64,000 bases of DNA, taken from assembly GCA_016294035.1 (NCBI GenBank), contig JAEDCT010000002.1, positions 62,001 through 126,000 of the forward strand. Reading direction: 5' to 3'. The notes beneath the pieces were generated by a model that saw only the letters and a list, made by a program, of their open reading frames with translations, was not told the DNA's origin and did no database searches. This document shows positions 36,559-46,130 of the stretch, one piece after another (the first letter of the stretch is position 1; each line of letters begins with the position of its first letter). The translations under genes and the position numbers were made by a program. This DNA is from Treponema sp. (GTDB taxonomy: Bacteria > Spirochaetota > Spirochaetia > Treponematales > Treponemataceae).

Positions 36559-38292
36559 TTATTTGTCCATGGATTCAAGCTTCTTGTTCAGGTCAAGAAT
36601 GCTTTTGTGTATGAAATGATCTGCTGCAAACTTTTCAATCACACCCATAGGTTCTCCCTGGGAAGAAACAATTGGAATTGAAGCCACATCGTAATCACTG
36701 AATTTCTTGTACACATCAGGCAGTGTATCTTCCGGCAAACAACTGCATGGAGCTTTTTCCATGATGTCCATGGCAAGGAATGAATAGGCCATTTCTCCAA
36801 TAACAAGAGTTTCCTTCAATGTATCAATTGAAATTATTCCCAGAAGATTCTTGTTTTCTGATGAAACAACGGCAAAAGACTGATTATGCTGCGTACCAAA
36901 CTTTTCGAGAATCATATCAACCTTGTCCGTATCCAAAATGATTGAATTACTTTCCCTGGAACAAATCAATTCCTTTCCCCAGGTAACATCACTGACCTTA
37001 GATTTCTTTATTATGTCTTCCTCGGAAACTGCAAGTCCAACTTCTCCGGCAAGAGTAACTCCGCGCTTAACACAGATTGGCCCAAGGAGCTGAACAATAA
37101 ATGTAGTTGCAGTAATAACAAGAATTATCTGAGGACCAATGGAATCTGCAAAATCTGAACTTGCAGCAATGCTCAAGCCAATGGCAACACCTGCCTGACT
37201 CAACAGACACCACGGCAAATATTTTCTTACAGTTTCAGGGGCCTTTGTCAAACGTGCACCAATCCTTGCACCAATTGATTTTCCCAAGGTTCTTCCACCA
37301 ACATAAACAATGGCCAGAACTCCAAGAACAGGCGTTACAATCCAGATGTTAAGCTTTGCTCCTACAAGAACAAAGAACAGAACGTAGACAGGAGGCGTAA
37401 ATTTTTCTACAAACGAAAACACCGGTCTTGTCTTGGCAGGTGCAAAATTTGCCATGAAAAATCCAATGGACATGGCAGCAAGAATATTATCAAGCCCAAG
37501 AACATTGCAGATTCCGGTTGAAATGAAAAGTCCGCCCAGGGCAAAAGAAAGAACGCGTCCTTCATCCTGCATTACGTTTCTAATGATTTTTGAGACAAAC
37601 AAACCTACGATACTACCAACAAGAATTGACCCGAAAATTTCCTTAAGGATTCCAACCATCTGGAGTCCAAATGAAATGGATTCCCCGCCCAAAAGAGGCT
37701 TTACCAGAGTTGATGCAACTGCATACAGAACAAGGGCAACAGCATCATCCATTGCTACGATTCCAAGGATTGTAGTTGTAAGAGGTCCTCGTGTTCTGTA
37801 TTCCTTCAGGACATCAGTAGTTGCTGCCGGGGCTGTGGCAGAACAAATTGCACCAAGAACAAGTCCATAGGAAAGGGCAACCGTAAAGTTATGCATGAAA
37901 AGATAGGCAACAATTGTAATCAAGACACCAACAACAAAGAATGGGACAATGGACTCACCAATAAGGATTCCAACAAACTGCTTTCCATATTTTTTGATTA
38001 CATCAATTTTTAACTCTGCACCAATGAGAAATCCAATGAGGGAAAGTGCAATTGTATTGACAGGATTAAGGGCAACAATTGTGGCAAGCCTGAGAACCTG
38101 GAACCCGGATGACCCGATGATGATTCCAATTACAATGTATCCGACAACCTGGGGAATCCTCAGTTTCTGAAACAGACGACCACCTATGGCACCAAATGTC
38201 ATGATGATACCCATAAGCAGAACAAACTGAGCTCCATGAAGCTGAGTAAAATGCAACATTGCAGGCAAAAGCTGTGCAAACGGATCTTCCAT
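36559..38292 (-). CDS. CPA-type cation:proton antiporter with CBS domains
   Basis: 577 aa. About twelve membrane helices (up to ~400) form a Na+(K+)/H+ exchanger core: MDDAVALVLYAVAS holds the ion-binding Asp pair, and LGAICSATAPAAT is the unwound-helix motif. The C-terminal ~170 residues hold two CBS-like segments (SFAVVSSENKNLLGIIS, DVASIPIVSSQGEPMGVI), which usually sense adenine nucleotides. The ATG at 38292 has GGAG at a good distance; another ATG at 38307 has none. A TATAAT on the minus strand (38348-38353) is the probable -10. Confidence 0.85.
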   Translation of the reverse strand: MEDPFAQLLPAMLHFTQLHGAQFVLLMGIIMTFGAIGGRLFQKLRIPQVVGYIVIGIIIGSSGFQVLRLATIVALNPVNTIALSLIGFLIGAELKIDVIKKYGKQFVGILIGESIVPFFVVGVLITIVAYLFMHNFTVALSYGLVLGAICSATAPAATTDVLKEYRTRGPLTTTILGIVAMDDAVALVLYAVASTLVKPLLGGESISFGLQMVGILKEIFGSILVGSIVGLFVSKIIRNVMQDEGRVLSFALGGLFISTGICNVLGLDNILAAMSIGFFMANFAPAKTRPVFSFVEKFTPPVYVLFFVLVGAKLNIWIVTPVLGVLAIVYVGGRTLGKSIGARIGARLTKAPETVRKYLPWCLLSQAGVAIGLSIAASSDFADSIGPQIILVITATTFIVQLLGPICVKRGVTLAGEVGLAVSEEDIIKKSKVSDVTWGKELICSRESNSIILDTDKVDMILEKFGTQHNQSFAVVSSENKNLLGIISIDTLKETLVIGEMAYSFLAMDIMEKAPCSCLPEDTLPDVYKKFSDYDVASIPIVSSQGEPMGVIEKFAADHFIHKSILDLNKKLESMDK

Positions 38293-38434
38293 CTTAAATA
38301 ACTCCATACGTTAATCTGATGACCCGCCGGAACAGGCAGGTGAAGCCATTATACACAAAAGAAAATCTTTGGGAAACAAGGAGACATACAAGAATCCGCT
38401 GAGAACCTTTCAAAAGACAAGCTTAGTTACCGCA

Positions 38435-40522
38435 CTAATTTTCTGGAACTGCCATAAGCTCTTCAGCTGTCAGGGATGGGACTTTGTTGTAATACAGCCA
38501 TGAATAGATTGCAGCAGCAGACACAACCTTTCGTCCGTATTCACGGGTTTCAGAAAATGGCAGTGTCTCAAGGAACAAATCACTTTCGAATTTTTTTGTG
38601 GTAAAATCACTGCCAACAGATTTTTTCCAGGAACGTACTCTGCCGATTCCACCGTTATATGAAATAATTGCCATGATTGCAGACTCATCCATCCGTGTCT
38701 TAAGTTCCTCAAGATAGAATGAACCAAACATAAGATTCGTGCGGGCATCAGTCAAATCATAGTCAGGGATCCTAAGCTTTCTTGCAATATCCGCCGCAGT
38801 TGATTCCATGAGCTGGGAAAGGCCAACAGCACCGGCATGGGAAACTATTTTCTCGTCAAAGAAACTTTCAGACCTTACAAGAGCATACAAAAGATACTCA
38901 TCCTGATTTGTCTCGTTACATATCTGAGAAACTACCGTACTATAATTTTGCGGAAAGGAAAGTTCATACAACTGGCGGGAAACATTTCCTTCTGGAGCAA
39001 ACAGTCTTCGGGATGCGATTCTTATGCTTTGGACAATGTATTTTTTTTCATCTTCTCCGCCATTCTTTGCACAGTTGAACAGAAATCCTGAAATTTTTGA
39101 AACGCAATCCATTCCAACTTCATTCTTGAACTCAACGTACTCATCATAAATAAATTCTGGAAGCCCGTAATCCGCATACCCTTCAAGAAATTTTTCTGAT
39201 TCCACATTGAGTGTTCTTTCCTGAACTGGAGTTATGGCATAGAGTTTTTCTTCAAGAGTTTTTTCATCCACCTTGAGCCTTGATGCAGCCATTATCTTGT
39301 AATACAAATCAGTACCGCAATTCAATGCAATATCAAGAAGTCTTTCACGTTCCTGTTTTGCCCTGCTGCGAGAAATATCATTCACAAGTTTTTTCTGGAT
39401 TAATCTGGCAGAAACATAGGAATATTTTGCAACGGTATCTTCACTAGCCTTGTGCCTGAGAAGATTTGCCAGATTATAGTAATCATCGTACATCTTTGCT
39501 GAAAGAAGACGTTCAGAAAGGGTATCAAAAAAATCATTGTAATATTCTCTGGAATGCCAGTAATCTGAATAAATTCTTATGGCTTCAAGTGTCTGTGGTA
39601 TAGATGATTTCAAGAGGCAGTTAAAGTAATACCACAGAACATTATCAAATTTCTTGTCCTCATCCGCATACTTTAATGCAGACAAAAACCTTGCACATGC
39701 CAGATTCTGAGTTGAAGTGTGTTTGTCGTAAAGTCTTCCGGCATAAAATGATGTGTAAAACTTGCATTTGTCTGAGTACATTTTTTTCTCAAGTTCATCC
39801 AGATATGAAGCCTTTCCGGCAGCTTGAGATGAACTGTAAAGACTGCACTTTCCAAAATCGCTCAATATATATGTGTTCTGATATTCCTTGTTTTCAATAA
39901 ATTCCTTTGCAGACTTCAATGCCACATTATAATTCTTCAAATAAACATTTGTTCTGAATTCAATCAGTTTCCATTTGACAGAATTTTCAGGAGGAACACA
40001 AATACCAAAAAGTTTCTGATGATAAGATGAATAGTCTCTTGTTATTGTCCACTTAAAAAATTCTTCCAGAAACTTCGAATCATTTTTTTTAAGAAGTGAA
40101 ACAAGCCTGTAGAAAACTATTTCATTATCTTCTGTTGAAAGATTGATTTTCTCTGTTACCAGAATAATCCTGGCATATTCGCGGTCATGAAAAAGTTCAC
40201 GGCAAAGCACAACCAGAGACTTAGAATCGTTGAATGTTGAATGAAGCTTATTGCAGCTTTCGATTCTATCCTGAACCGAACCAATTGTGGAAAGTTTTTC
40301 AAGAGATCTTCTGGAAACAAGGGGAGAAGCTTTTCTTGAGGCATCCCTTAAGAGCCTGATGGCAGTTTCCTCGTCATTGTTTTTCAGGCAGACCAATGCC
40401 TGATAATAAGCTGAATCGTTTCCGTATTTTTTTTGAAGCTCATCATTTTTTGCACAGCCGTTTCCTGTGAAAGCAACTGCCAGAATAAAGAGAAAACAAA
40501 CTGTGCGAAAATTATTGTTCAT
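38435..40522 (-). CDS. Slt-type lytic transglycosylase lipoprotein
   Basis: 695 aa. The signal peptide ends in GNGC (Cys 23), so it is lipid-anchored. A long helical superhelix of TPR-like units (~30-510) precedes the SLT domain (~540-680): catalytic Glu in VRSESFFDE, HAGAVGLSQLM, NLMFGSFYL and AIISYNGGIGRV. The layout is that of soluble Slt70, with the lipid anchor as addition. It cuts glycan strands in the periplasm. It starts 18 bp after the LysM gene, so it belongs to the cell-wall operon. Confidence 0.9.
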   Translation of the reverse strand: MNNNFRTVCFLFILAVAFTGNGCAKNDELQKKYGNDSAYYQALVCLKNNDEETAIRLLRDASRKASPLVSRRSLEKLSTIGSVQDRIESCNKLHSTFNDSKSLVVLCRELFHDREYARIILVTEKINLSTEDNEIVFYRLVSLLKKNDSKFLEEFFKWTITRDYSSYHQKLFGICVPPENSVKWKLIEFRTNVYLKNYNVALKSAKEFIENKEYQNTYILSDFGKCSLYSSSQAAGKASYLDELEKKMYSDKCKFYTSFYAGRLYDKHTSTQNLACARFLSALKYADEDKKFDNVLWYYFNCLLKSSIPQTLEAIRIYSDYWHSREYYNDFFDTLSERLLSAKMYDDYYNLANLLRHKASEDTVAKYSYVSARLIQKKLVNDISRSRAKQERERLLDIALNCGTDLYYKIMAASRLKVDEKTLEEKLYAITPVQERTLNVESEKFLEGYADYGLPEFIYDEYVEFKNEVGMDCVSKISGFLFNCAKNGGEDEKKYIVQSIRIASRRLFAPEGNVSRQLYELSFPQNYSTVVSQICNETNQDEYLLYALVRSESFFDEKIVSHAGAVGLSQLMESTAADIARKLRIPDYDLTDARTNLMFGSFYLEELKTRMDESAIMAIISYNGGIGRVRSWKKSVGSDFTTKKFESDLFLETLPFSETREYGRKVVSAAAIYSWLYYNKVPSLTAEELMAVPEN

Positions 40523-40540
40523 GTATGGCCAAACTAAAAA

Positions 40541-42184
40541 TCATTCCTCTGGAATAAGGATTGTCTTTCCAGAAATAATCTTGTCCGGATTCTTAATCTT
40601 ATTATAGCGGGCAAGTTTCTTGTACTTCCATGGATTCTTGTAATATGCATCAGAAATATCCCAGAGGGTGTCTCCCCACTTAATCTTGTACTTGATTGTC
40701 TTAGGAGCAGTCTTCTTTGGTGCAGGAGCCTTTGGAACAACTGCTTCTGGAGCCGATGCAATAACGATCTCATTTTCCTTTGCTGCTGGAGCTGGAGTCT
40801 GTTCAACTGGTGCCGCCTGAACTACCGGAGTTTCGGCAGCAGGTTTGTTTTCTGCAGGAACAGGAATTTTTTCCGGTTCTGGAATTGCAGTTACATCAGG
40901 TTCTGCTTTATTTTCTGTCAGTTCCTCAGCTTCTTCTGGCTCCTCAACTTTCTCTACAACTTCTTCAGTCTGACCTGAAGAAAGAACATTGAATCTTGAA
41001 GGAATAACAAAGAGCATGAGAATAACGGCAACAACACAAATAACTGCGCAGACAATGCAGACAATCATCGGTACTTTTGTCTTGCCGGAATCAGACTGTT
41101 CTTCGTAAGAATCATTATCATCATACAAATTCGAGAACATGCTTGTGCTAGGTTCAAATGTAGGATCCTTTGATGTTGAGCTAGTGTTATCATCCAAATC
41201 AGGCAAATCAAGATCATCAAGGGAATCCAGAGAATCATCTTTATTGTGATTATTCATAAACATATCATCTTCTGAATTTGATTTTTCTTCAACACCTTCA
41301 TTGTCAAAATCAGGCAAATCAAAATTCATGTCACTGTCATTGGCAAATGAATTTGTATCCTCAACAGACTCACTGGAATCAAAAATACTGTCGTTGAAAT
41401 CCGGTAAATCAGGACTCAAAGAATCATCGGAAGCTTTGTCATCAAAATCAGGAAGATCAAAATTCATGCTGTCATCTGTTGTTTCAGTTGCATCAGCAGT
41501 TTCCATGGATTTTTCATCTGTAGTTTCTTCTGCTGTTGAATCTGTCTTGTCTGATCCAAATGTATCAATAATGTCATCAGTGTCATCATCAAAATCAGGC
41601 AAATCAAGATTCAGGTCATCTGTTGCCGGAGAATCTTCTGTCTGTGTTTCATCAACTGAATCATTAGCATCAAAATCAAAATCATCGTTAAACGAAGTAT
41701 TTTCATCAGGAGAAATTTCTTCGTCAACAGGATTATTTTCCGGTTCTTCAACCTGATCACTGAAAGCTTCATTTACATCATCAAATGCAAATTCTTCTTC
41801 CTTTGGTTTTAATTCACTTTCGTTTTCATTTGTTTCATCCGGAAGGCCGGCAAGAGTTTTTGAAACAAGAGTAACACTCAAATCAGATGACTTTCCTGTT
41901 TCAGGATCAAGGATTTCTGCAGAAAGCTTGTTGTCCTCATCAACATCAATTGAAAGCATGAGTGTTGGTTCCCCATTCTGGTGTGGCTTTAGATTTTTGA
42001 TTTCAAGGGTATCAACATATTCAGCACCTTCCATTGTGCCTGTTTCTGTCCGGTAAACCTCGACCTGTACCTTTGTCTGATTGTCCATTACAGTTGTCAG
42101 GTCAAGTGTGCGTTTTTCGGGATTTCCCTCTTCAAGCAACGGATAGAATGTACCGTCGGCAAGCTTGATTCCAATTGATTTCAT
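40541..42184 (-). CDS. DnaK substrate-binding-like domain, acidic repeats, membrane helix and LysM
   Basis: 547 aa. Residues ~10-115 read like the beta-sandwich of DnaK/Hsp70 (MDNQTKVQVEVYR, then NLKPHQNGEPTLMLSIDVDE, then ETGKSSDLSV). Then comes a long acidic region with five copies of a D-L-P-D-F-D-D unit. A single membrane helix lies at ~372-397, followed by a Pro/Glu-rich linker and a C-terminal LysM domain (IKWGDTLWDISDAYY). The N-terminus would be cytoplasmic and LysM periplasmic, so the protein could link a cytoplasmic partner to the wall. It has a GAGG ribosome site. Confidence 0.8.
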   Translation of the reverse strand: MKSIGIKLADGTFYPLLEEGNPEKRTLDLTTVMDNQTKVQVEVYRTETGTMEGAEYVDTLEIKNLKPHQNGEPTLMLSIDVDEDNKLSAEILDPETGKSSDLSVTLVSKTLAGLPDETNENESELKPKEEEFAFDDVNEAFSDQVEEPENNPVDEEISPDENTSFNDDFDFDANDSVDETQTEDSPATDDLNLDLPDFDDDTDDIIDTFGSDKTDSTAEETTDEKSMETADATETTDDSMNFDLPDFDDKASDDSLSPDLPDFNDSIFDSSESVEDTNSFANDSDMNFDLPDFDNEGVEEKSNSEDDMFMNNHNKDDSLDSLDDLDLPDLDDNTSSTSKDPTFEPSTSMFSNLYDDNDSYEEQSDSGKTKVPMIVCIVCAVICVVAVILMLFVIPSRFNVLSSGQTEEVVEKVEEPEEAEELTENKAEPDVTAIPEPEKIPVPAENKPAAETPVVQAAPVEQTPAPAAKENEIVIASAPEAVVPKAPAPKKTAPKTIKYKIKWGDTLWDISDAYYKNPWKYKKLARYNKIKNPDKIISGKTILIPEE

Positions 42185-42295
42185 GATAATGCCTCACCAA
42201 AATAGTTATGAAAGATACTTCAAGTTAAACAAAAACGTCAGTTCGTCTTTTCTTTTTTCGGCAATAATTTTCATTATCCTTAGGATTTTTTAATT

Positions 42296-42871
42296 TCAGT
42301 CGGCCTCTTTTTCCAGGTCTTCTTGTGACGGCGGGAGAATTCGTCCGTATGCGAAGAAATGATTTTTCCAGAATTTTTCGTCTATTGCAGAAAGTATTAC
42401 ACCAGTTTTAGGACCGTCACTTACAGCAGATATGAACACACGCTTTCCGTTGAGTTTTGAATCCTTTCCATGATAAACCCCGCAGTAAATTCCAACGTGA
42501 GTAACCCGATCCGATTTAAGATCATTCTTAAAAAATATCAGGTCGCCGGGTTCACGCTGTTTTGGTTCAATATGCCTGACTTTTTTATATATATTGTCAG
42601 CCTTTCTTGGAAGCTGGATTCCAATTCCATGGTTTACGGCATAATCAACAAATCCACTGCAATCAAATCCCTGTTCCGGAGTCTGGCCGCCGAAAACATA
42701 CTTTGTGCCCCGCAGTGTGAGTGCATAGGTTATAAGTTTCTGTCTTCTTTCTGATACACGGGGAGCAGCATAAGTTTGAACTGAAACACATGCAAAAATC
42801 ACGTAAAATGCCGCAATATAGAATTTCAGAAATTTTTTGTAGTGATTGAATTCAAACCTGCTCTCTTTCAC
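42296..42871 (-). CDS. Exported NlpC/P60 peptidase
   Basis: 191 aa from a GTG start with GAGGAAT before it. Signal peptide ~1-35 (cleavage near TYAA). The NlpC/P60 domain has the catalytic Cys in GFDCSGFV and the catalytic His in THVGIYCG, plus the GDLIFFKND strand. It hydrolyses peptide cross-links of peptidoglycan in the periplasm. It starts 3 bp after the exported protein gene at 42875 and is therefore cotranscribed. Confidence 0.9.
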   Translation of the reverse strand: MKESRFEFNHYKKFLKFYIAAFYVIFACVSVQTYAAPRVSERRQKLITYALTLRGTKYVFGGQTPEQGFDCSGFVDYAVNHGIGIQLPRKADNIYKKVRHIEPKQREPGDLIFFKNDLKSDRVTHVGIYCGVYHGKDSKLNGKRVFISAVSDGPKTGVILSAIDEKFWKNHFFAYGRILPPSQEDLEKEAD

Positions 42872-42874
42872 GCT

Positions 42875-43678
42875 TTATTCCTCTTTGTAGTCAGCATTAA
42901 CATCTTCTTCGATCTGTTTCTTGCTGCTCTTCTTGTTTTTTGCGCTGTCAACTGGAGATGAATCAGCTTCTTCATAATCAGCGTCGTCATATTCATCACC
43001 CGGTATTGCTGCTGCTTCAGTCAATGCTGCAGTCTGTTCCTGAATAATCTTTGTAATATTTGATTCTTCAAAAGAATCTGCAACAATCTTTGCCTGCTTT
43101 CTCATGAAATAATGATTTGTTGAGATGAACTTTACGCCTTCATTTGAAGACTTCTTTTCTGATACTTCAGCTTCACAAACTCTCATTACAAAATAAGGTG
43201 AGCCGTTTACAAAAGCATATCCAAACTTAACTTCCGGATAAGCATTCTGTGAATACTGGAAAGGTCCCCATTCAACATAAGCCCTGCAGTGTCCATAAGC
43301 GTACTGGAACTTCTTTGACTTTCTGTTGAGCTTTTTGTTGTCATAATCCTGAAGATACTGCTTGTATGCCGAAACAAATGCTGCACGACCTTCTTCATCA
43401 AACAAAAGTCGGGTCTTGATTCCTACTGCCTTATAACAGAAACCGGCACATCCGTTCTTTGATCTCAAGACAGTCTGAAAATCATAGTCATCCAATGCCC
43501 TGCTGAATGTTTTTTCCATGCGGAATGTTCCACTTGACATTTCCGGATCACCGAATCGTCCAACTCTTTCCATGTGGATTCTTTCTTTCAGTGCCTTAGA
43601 CTTTGCAAAAGCCATTGGTGAAACAATTACTGCAGCAAGAACAATTGAAGCAATCTTAATGAATACTGATTTTTTCAT
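42875..43678 (-). CDS. Exported protein of unknown function
   Basis: 267 aa. The ATG at 43678 follows GGAG and begins a standard signal peptide (MKKSVFIKIASIVLAAVIV, cleavage near AFA). The longer frame from 43717 runs into the MITE and was rejected. The mature part has an RSKNGCAGFCYKAVG motif with two cysteines, a YAYGHCRAYVEWGPF segment and an acidic C-terminal tail. No family recognised. Its position before NlpC/P60 suggests a periplasmic, cell-wall-related role. The MITE lies 26 bp upstream of the start and may have displaced or supplied its promoter. Confidence 0.7.
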   Translation of the reverse strand: MKKSVFIKIASIVLAAVIVSPMAFAKSKALKERIHMERVGRFGDPEMSSGTFRMEKTFSRALDDYDFQTVLRSKNGCAGFCYKAVGIKTRLLFDEEGRAAFVSAYKQYLQDYDNKKLNRKSKKFQYAYGHCRAYVEWGPFQYSQNAYPEVKFGYAFVNGSPYFVMRVCEAEVSEKKSSNEGVKFISTNHYFMRKQAKIVADSFEESNITKIIQEQTAALTEAAAIPGDEYDDADYEEADSSPVDSAKNKKSSKKQIEEDVNADYKEE

Positions 43679-43703
43679 TTTTTTCTCCGTTTTTTTTAAT
43701 CGA

Positions 43704-43908
43704 GAATATACATTCACGGACAGAATGAAAAATTACATATAAAAATACTACCAGTCAGTCATAGACTGCCAAAACCGCTAGCTAGCGTCGCTACACACGC
43801 AGTCCGGCAAGGAAACTATCTTTCCGTCCTGCGAGTGTTTTCGTCAGTCTCTGCCTTCCTTCCCGTATTTTTATAAAACACTTGACTACTGTCCGTAAGG
43901 GGATATTC
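43704..43908. mobile_element. MITE-like element with ~45-bp terminal inverted repeats
   Basis: The left end (GAATATACATTCACGGACAG) and the reverse complement of the right end (GAATATCCCCTTACGGACAG) agree at 16 of 20 positions. After 13-14 unrelated bases both continue TATAAAAATAC. The 205-bp element has no coding capacity and contains internal dyads: CGCTAGCTAGCG (perfect) and an ACACGCAG to CTGCGAGTGT hairpin with an inner GGAAA/TTTCC stem. I could not identify a clean target-site duplication. Related ends lie at 36474 and 55457. A transposase for it is not in the window. Confidence 0.7.
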
Positions 43909-43914
43909 CCATTT

Positions 43915-44145
43915 TTAATTCAACTCTTCCATCGAATTCAATAAATTTTTCAAGGATACAAGCTCTTCCTTTGTGAATGTTACACCCTTTCCCATTTTCT
44001 GATGATCTGCACTCCATGTGCGGATATCATACTTGGGAGCATAAGATCCCCATGCAACAAAGTTCAACTCAAGTGACCACCCTGATATGGCAGTGGAAAT
44101 TTTTCCGATTTCTTTTTGAATATCCGGTGGTGAAAATTCAGCCAT
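43915..44145 (-). CDS. PC4/YdbC-type ssDNA-binding protein
   Basis: 76 aa. The WGSYAPKYDIRTW segment and the MGKGVTFTKEEL motif near the end match the small PC4-like YdbC family, whose members bind single-stranded DNA or RNA as dimers. The ATG at 44145 is preceded by GGAGG at 5 bases; the other ATG, four codons upstream, overlaps this ribosome site. The MITE lies 6 bp after its stop and so separates it from the following minus-strand genes. Confidence 0.75.
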   Translation of the reverse strand: MAEFSPPDIQKEIGKISTAISGWSLELNFVAWGSYAPKYDIRTWSADHQKMGKGVTFTKEELVSLKNLLNSMEELN

Positions 44146-44403
44146 ATCAACCTCCATGCCTTTTAGAAAATAAAAAACAATATGCCCTAAAAGTTACTTT
44201 AAAGTATAAAATCAATCTTCCAAAAATGCAAACAATCAGTTGAATTAAACTCTAAAATGTCTAATTTTCGAAATCTGTGCTAAAAATTTCTGCTTATTAT
44301 TCCGAATTTTTACTATAATACAAAGCCATTTTATTGCGAAAAGAAATCTTGTATTGTAAGATGAATCAAGCATTAAAAAAGCAAAATGTTTTGTGGAGGA
44401 AAC

Positions 44404-45435
44404 ATGATTAAGCACAGACTTATTATTGCTTCAACTATTGCACTTTCACTTGTCTTTATTGGCTGTGGCTCAACACCTGCAGCACAGGATGCCCCTGTAA
44501 CAGATGAAAATCCAGTTGAAGAACCAATCGCCGAAGAAAAAACTGATGATCAGACTTCGAATAACGAACAGGATGCCATGAAAATCGAAGAGCAGAACAA
44601 GGCTCTCTGGGCATCAATCGAAAGCGCACGCAAAGATGCTATTGACGCTGGAGCAGAAGAAGCAAACAAGATTGCCTTCACAGCAGCAGAAGCAGAATAT
44701 GCAACAGAAAAGCTTGCAATGCAGAACCCTTCAAGCAAGGAACTCACAAGTGCATTGAAAGACCTTAACGCCCGCTACCTTGCCCTCAAGGAATATGCTC
44801 AGGCAAAGGCAAAGAAGCAGAGAATTGATGAAAACAACTATGCTTCATACAAGAAGGATGCTTATGACGAAGGCGTTGCATTAATCAACGAACTTGCAAA
44901 ACCTGAATCAAACATCACATTCGGTGACAACTGGTACAAGAAAGCACAGACTGCAAATGCAAAGATGGATGCAGTTCTAACAGCAGCATTCAAGTCTCTT
45001 GCACAGGCAAAGCGCAACGAAGCATTTGAAGCAAAGAAGAAGGCAGACAGCGTTAAGTCAGCAGTTTCACGCAAGGAAGAATATACAGCATACGTAGATA
45101 ACTTCAGAAACGGAGACCAGAACTACATAACAAAGAACCCTGAGGGAGCTCTTGAAAACTATGAAAAGGCTCGTGCAGGATTTGAAAAGCTGTACACAGA
45201 AATTGCTGAAAAACGTGCTAAGGCTCAGGCAGCAATCGATGAAGCCAAGAAACGTGTTTCACAGAGTGAATCCAATGCTGCAGAAGCTGATGTTACAAAA
45301 CCTCTTGGTGACGAACCTGTAGAAGGAATTGAATCAGAAGACGCAAAGCTTCTTGAAGATGATGACTTTAGCTCACAGGCATCTGCTGAAATTGAAATCA
45401 GCGAAACTGTTGAAGAAACTGAGGAGGCACACTAA
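44404..45435 (+). CDS. Coiled-coil lipoprotein
   Basis: 343 aa. The signal peptide ends in FIGC (Cys 21). The mature protein is very rich in Ala, Glu and Lys and almost wholly coiled coil (~45-300), with an acidic C-terminal end. The ATG follows GGAGG; a TATAAT at 44314-44319 is the likely -10. It is translationally coupled (TAATG, one shared base) to the LysM-like gene, so the pair likely acts together in the periplasm. The family is known to me only as treponemal hypothetical lipoprotein. Confidence 0.78.
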   Translation: MIKHRLIIASTIALSLVFIGCGSTPAAQDAPVTDENPVEEPIAEEKTDDQTSNNEQDAMKIEEQNKALWASIESARKDAIDAGAEEANKIAFTAAEAEYATEKLAMQNPSSKELTSALKDLNARYLALKEYAQAKAKKQRIDENNYASYKKDAYDEGVALINELAKPESNITFGDNWYKKAQTANAKMDAVLTAAFKSLAQAKRNEAFEAKKKADSVKSAVSRKEEYTAYVDNFRNGDQNYITKNPEGALENYEKARAGFEKLYTEIAEKRAKAQAAIDEAKKRVSQSESNAAEADVTKPLGDEPVEGIESEDAKLLEDDDFSSQASAEIEISETVEETEEAH

Positions 45436-46130
45436 TGAAAAAGATTATTGCATTTACAGCACTCGCCCTTGTTTCTTGCAGTGCAATTTTTGCTGCCAGC
45501 TACAAGAACAACACATACCAGAAGCTTGCAAAAGAATATACAATCAAGGCAGAAAAGGCACTCGATGCAGGTGAATACGCCCTTGCAGAAGAATATGCAG
45601 CAAAGGCAAAGGAAAATGCTGACCTTTCTGATGCATTCATCAGCAAGATGATGATCAAGGAAAATGCAGAAAATAACATTGCAAAGGCAAAGAATCGTCT
45701 TGAATACGTAAAGAGCATCCATGGTGCAGAAAACTTCCCTACAGCAGTAAATGCCGCAGAAAAGGCTCTCGCTCAGGCAGAATCTGCTCTTGCAAAGGAA
45801 GATTACGAATCAGCTGATGCATACGCTAAACAGGTTATTGATGCCCTTGCAGAAGTATATGAAATCACACCACTTCCAAAGTACTATGTTGTAAAGCCAT
45901 GGGCAACAAACAAGGACTGTTTCTGGAATATTTCCGGCCGTCCATACGTTTACAACAATCCGTTCCTTTGGGAAAATCTCTACGAAAAGAACAAGAATGC
46001 TTTGCCTAAGCCAGAAAATCCTAACCTCATTCTTCCTGGAATGAAGATGGAAATCCCATCAATCACAGGTGAATACAGAGACGGAGTTTACAGCGCAGAC
46101 AAAGACTACGAACCATACAAAAAGCGCTAA
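45435..46130 (+). CDS. Exported helical protein with LysM-like C-terminus
   Basis: 231 aa. Signal peptide MKKIIAFTALALVSCSAIFA with cleavage near AAS. Residues ~25-140 form alanine-rich helical hairpins (EKALDAGEYALAEEYAAKA, repeated as EKALAQAESALAKEDYESA), like short TPR units. The C-terminal ~65 residues (YYVVKPW, CFWNISGRPYVYNNPFLWE, NLILPGMKMEIP) resemble a LysM peptidoglycan-binding domain. It starts on the last base of the lipoprotein stop and abuts the converging Nudix gene without a gap. Confidence 0.8.
   Translation: MKKIIAFTALALVSCSAIFAASYKNNTYQKLAKEYTIKAEKALDAGEYALAEEYAAKAKENADLSDAFISKMMIKENAENNIAKAKNRLEYVKSIHGAENFPTAVNAAEKALAQAESALAKEDYESADAYAKQVIDALAEVYEITPLPKYYVVKPWATNKDCFWNISGRPYVYNNPFLWENLYEKNKNALPKPENPNLILPGMKMEIPSITGEYRDGVYSADKDYEPYKKR

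Noticed and set aside
43679..43717. Longer N-terminus for the exported protein at 42875
   Set aside because: It would start inside the MITE end and bury a normal signal peptide; the ATG at 43678 has a GGAG ribosome site.
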